Positions 63,702 to 64,000 of a stretch of DNA of 64,000 bases are shown here, one piece after another (the first letter of the stretch is position 1; each line of letters begins with the position of its first letter). Source of the stretch: Actinoplanes solisilvae. Its GTDB lineage: Bacteria > Actinomycetota > Actinomycetes > Mycobacteriales > Micromonosporaceae. Both the position numbers and the translations under genes were made by a program. The notes under the pieces were generated by a model that saw nothing but the letters and a program-made list of their open reading frames with translations, was not told the DNA's origin and searched no databases. The stretch lies in contig NZ_RJAC01000004.1 in assembly GCF_003999975.1 (NCBI RefSeq), forward strand, positions 124,001-188,000, read 5' to 3'.

Positions 63702-64000
63702 TCAACCCGTTCCGTCCACGACCACATTCACCAACGGCTCACCCGCGACAAAACGCCGCACCTGATCCACCAGCAACCGGCGGGCCCGAGGCGCCAACGC
63801 ACCCGTCAAACCACCCGCATGCGGACTGATCACCACGTTCGGCGCCGACCACAACGGATGACCCCCAGGCAACGGCTCCGGATCAGTCACATCCAGCGCC
63901 GCACACAACCGGCCCGAACCCACCTCGGCCAGCAACGCCCCGGTATCGACCACCCGACCCCGGGACACATTCACCAGCAGAGCACCGTCAGCCATCGCAG
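63702..64000 (-). CDS. D-2-hydroxyacid dehydrogenase, C-terminal part (cut by window end)
   Basis: The visible 97 residues belong to the NAD-binding domain of D-isomer-specific 2-hydroxyacid dehydrogenases: ALLVNVSRGRVVDTGALLAE and, after it, LDVTDPEPLPGGHPLW, then NVVISPHAGG with the catalytic histidine. The glutamate of the catalytic Arg-Glu-His triad is in TDPEPLP. The start and the NAD Rossmann loop lie beyond the window. It is unrelated to the CIS operon and marks its right border. Confidence 0.88.
   Translation of the reverse strand, partial: AMADGALLVNVSRGRVVDTGALLAEVGSGRLCAALDVTDPEPLPGGHPLWSAPNVVISPHAGGLTGALAPRARRLLVDQVRRFVAGEPLVNVVVDGTG

Overview
The window is very GC-rich (roughly 70% by eye), uses GTG and TTG starts, and carries gene families typical of filamentous actinobacteria: ECF sigma factors of the ECF42 type beside DGPF genes, a DUF6204 protein, an Rhs/HINT polymorphic toxin, STAND/CHAT proteins and a phage-tail-like baseplate cluster. 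An Actinoplanes-like member of the Micromonosporaceae fits best; this is inference from gene content, not from a marker gene.

Left end (1-7.4 kb): a mobile-element graveyard. An IS21-type istA gene on the minus strand is split by a segment holding a decayed tyrosine-integrase 3' end and a phosphotransferase gene. Two ISL3-family elements follow in tandem, 6 bp apart. Each has an opposite-strand gene between its transposase and its right inverted repeat: an Imm1-type immunity gene in the first and a VOC/glyoxalase gene in the second. The first transposase is frameshifted and the second is intact.

7.4-20.6 kb: an MFS exporter, then a 2030-residue secreted Rhs/YD-repeat toxin ending in a HINT domain and a deaminase-like toxin, with its presumed immunity gene, a 9 x 14 bp tandem array and a terminator. 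A thioesterase, two methyltransferases, an alpha/beta hydrolase, small conserved proteins and an 87-bp relic of an EF-G/Tet(M)-type GTPase follow.

20.8-24.6 kb: two tandem modules, DGPF + ECF sigma and PPOX + DGPF + ECF sigma. Both are preceded by the same promoter-like motif TGTCGA-N17-CGTC. 24.6-29.2 kb: a Tn3 transposase relic interrupted by a divergent NTF2/TetR pair with a clear operator, then an SDR, a second NTF2-like gene, a MerR regulator and a hypothetical gene.

29.5-46 kb: signalling and conflict genes. These are an HNH/endonuclease VII-like gene, a chemoreceptor with a C-terminal PilZ-like domain, an ASCH protein, and a tightly packed minus-strand operon of two membrane-anchored STAND NTPases, a CHAT protease and an alpha/beta hydrolase. 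A TetR-DUF2255-membrane protein unit lies upstream. A SpoIIE phosphatase, an Rcp1-like response regulator and a bacteriophytochrome kinase follow. 46-51 kb: a 2'-5' RNA ligase-like gene, an ABC exporter with its two-component system, and a FliA/WhiG-like sigma factor.

51.3-63.7 kb: an Lgt-like membrane protein divergent from a seven-gene operon. The operon encodes gp25, gpJ-like baseplate protein, gpI-like protein with a propeller-like region, CIS tape-measure protein, AAA+ ATPase and two related unknown proteins. This is the baseplate/assembly half of a contractile injection system, but no sheath, tube, LysM or spike gene lies in the window and the operon is flanked by unrelated genes on both sides. 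The window ends inside a D-2-hydroxyacid dehydrogenase gene. The most unusual loci are this sheath-less CIS operon, the STAND-STAND-CHAT-hydrolase operon, the twin ECF modules and the cargo-bearing tandem ISL3 elements.
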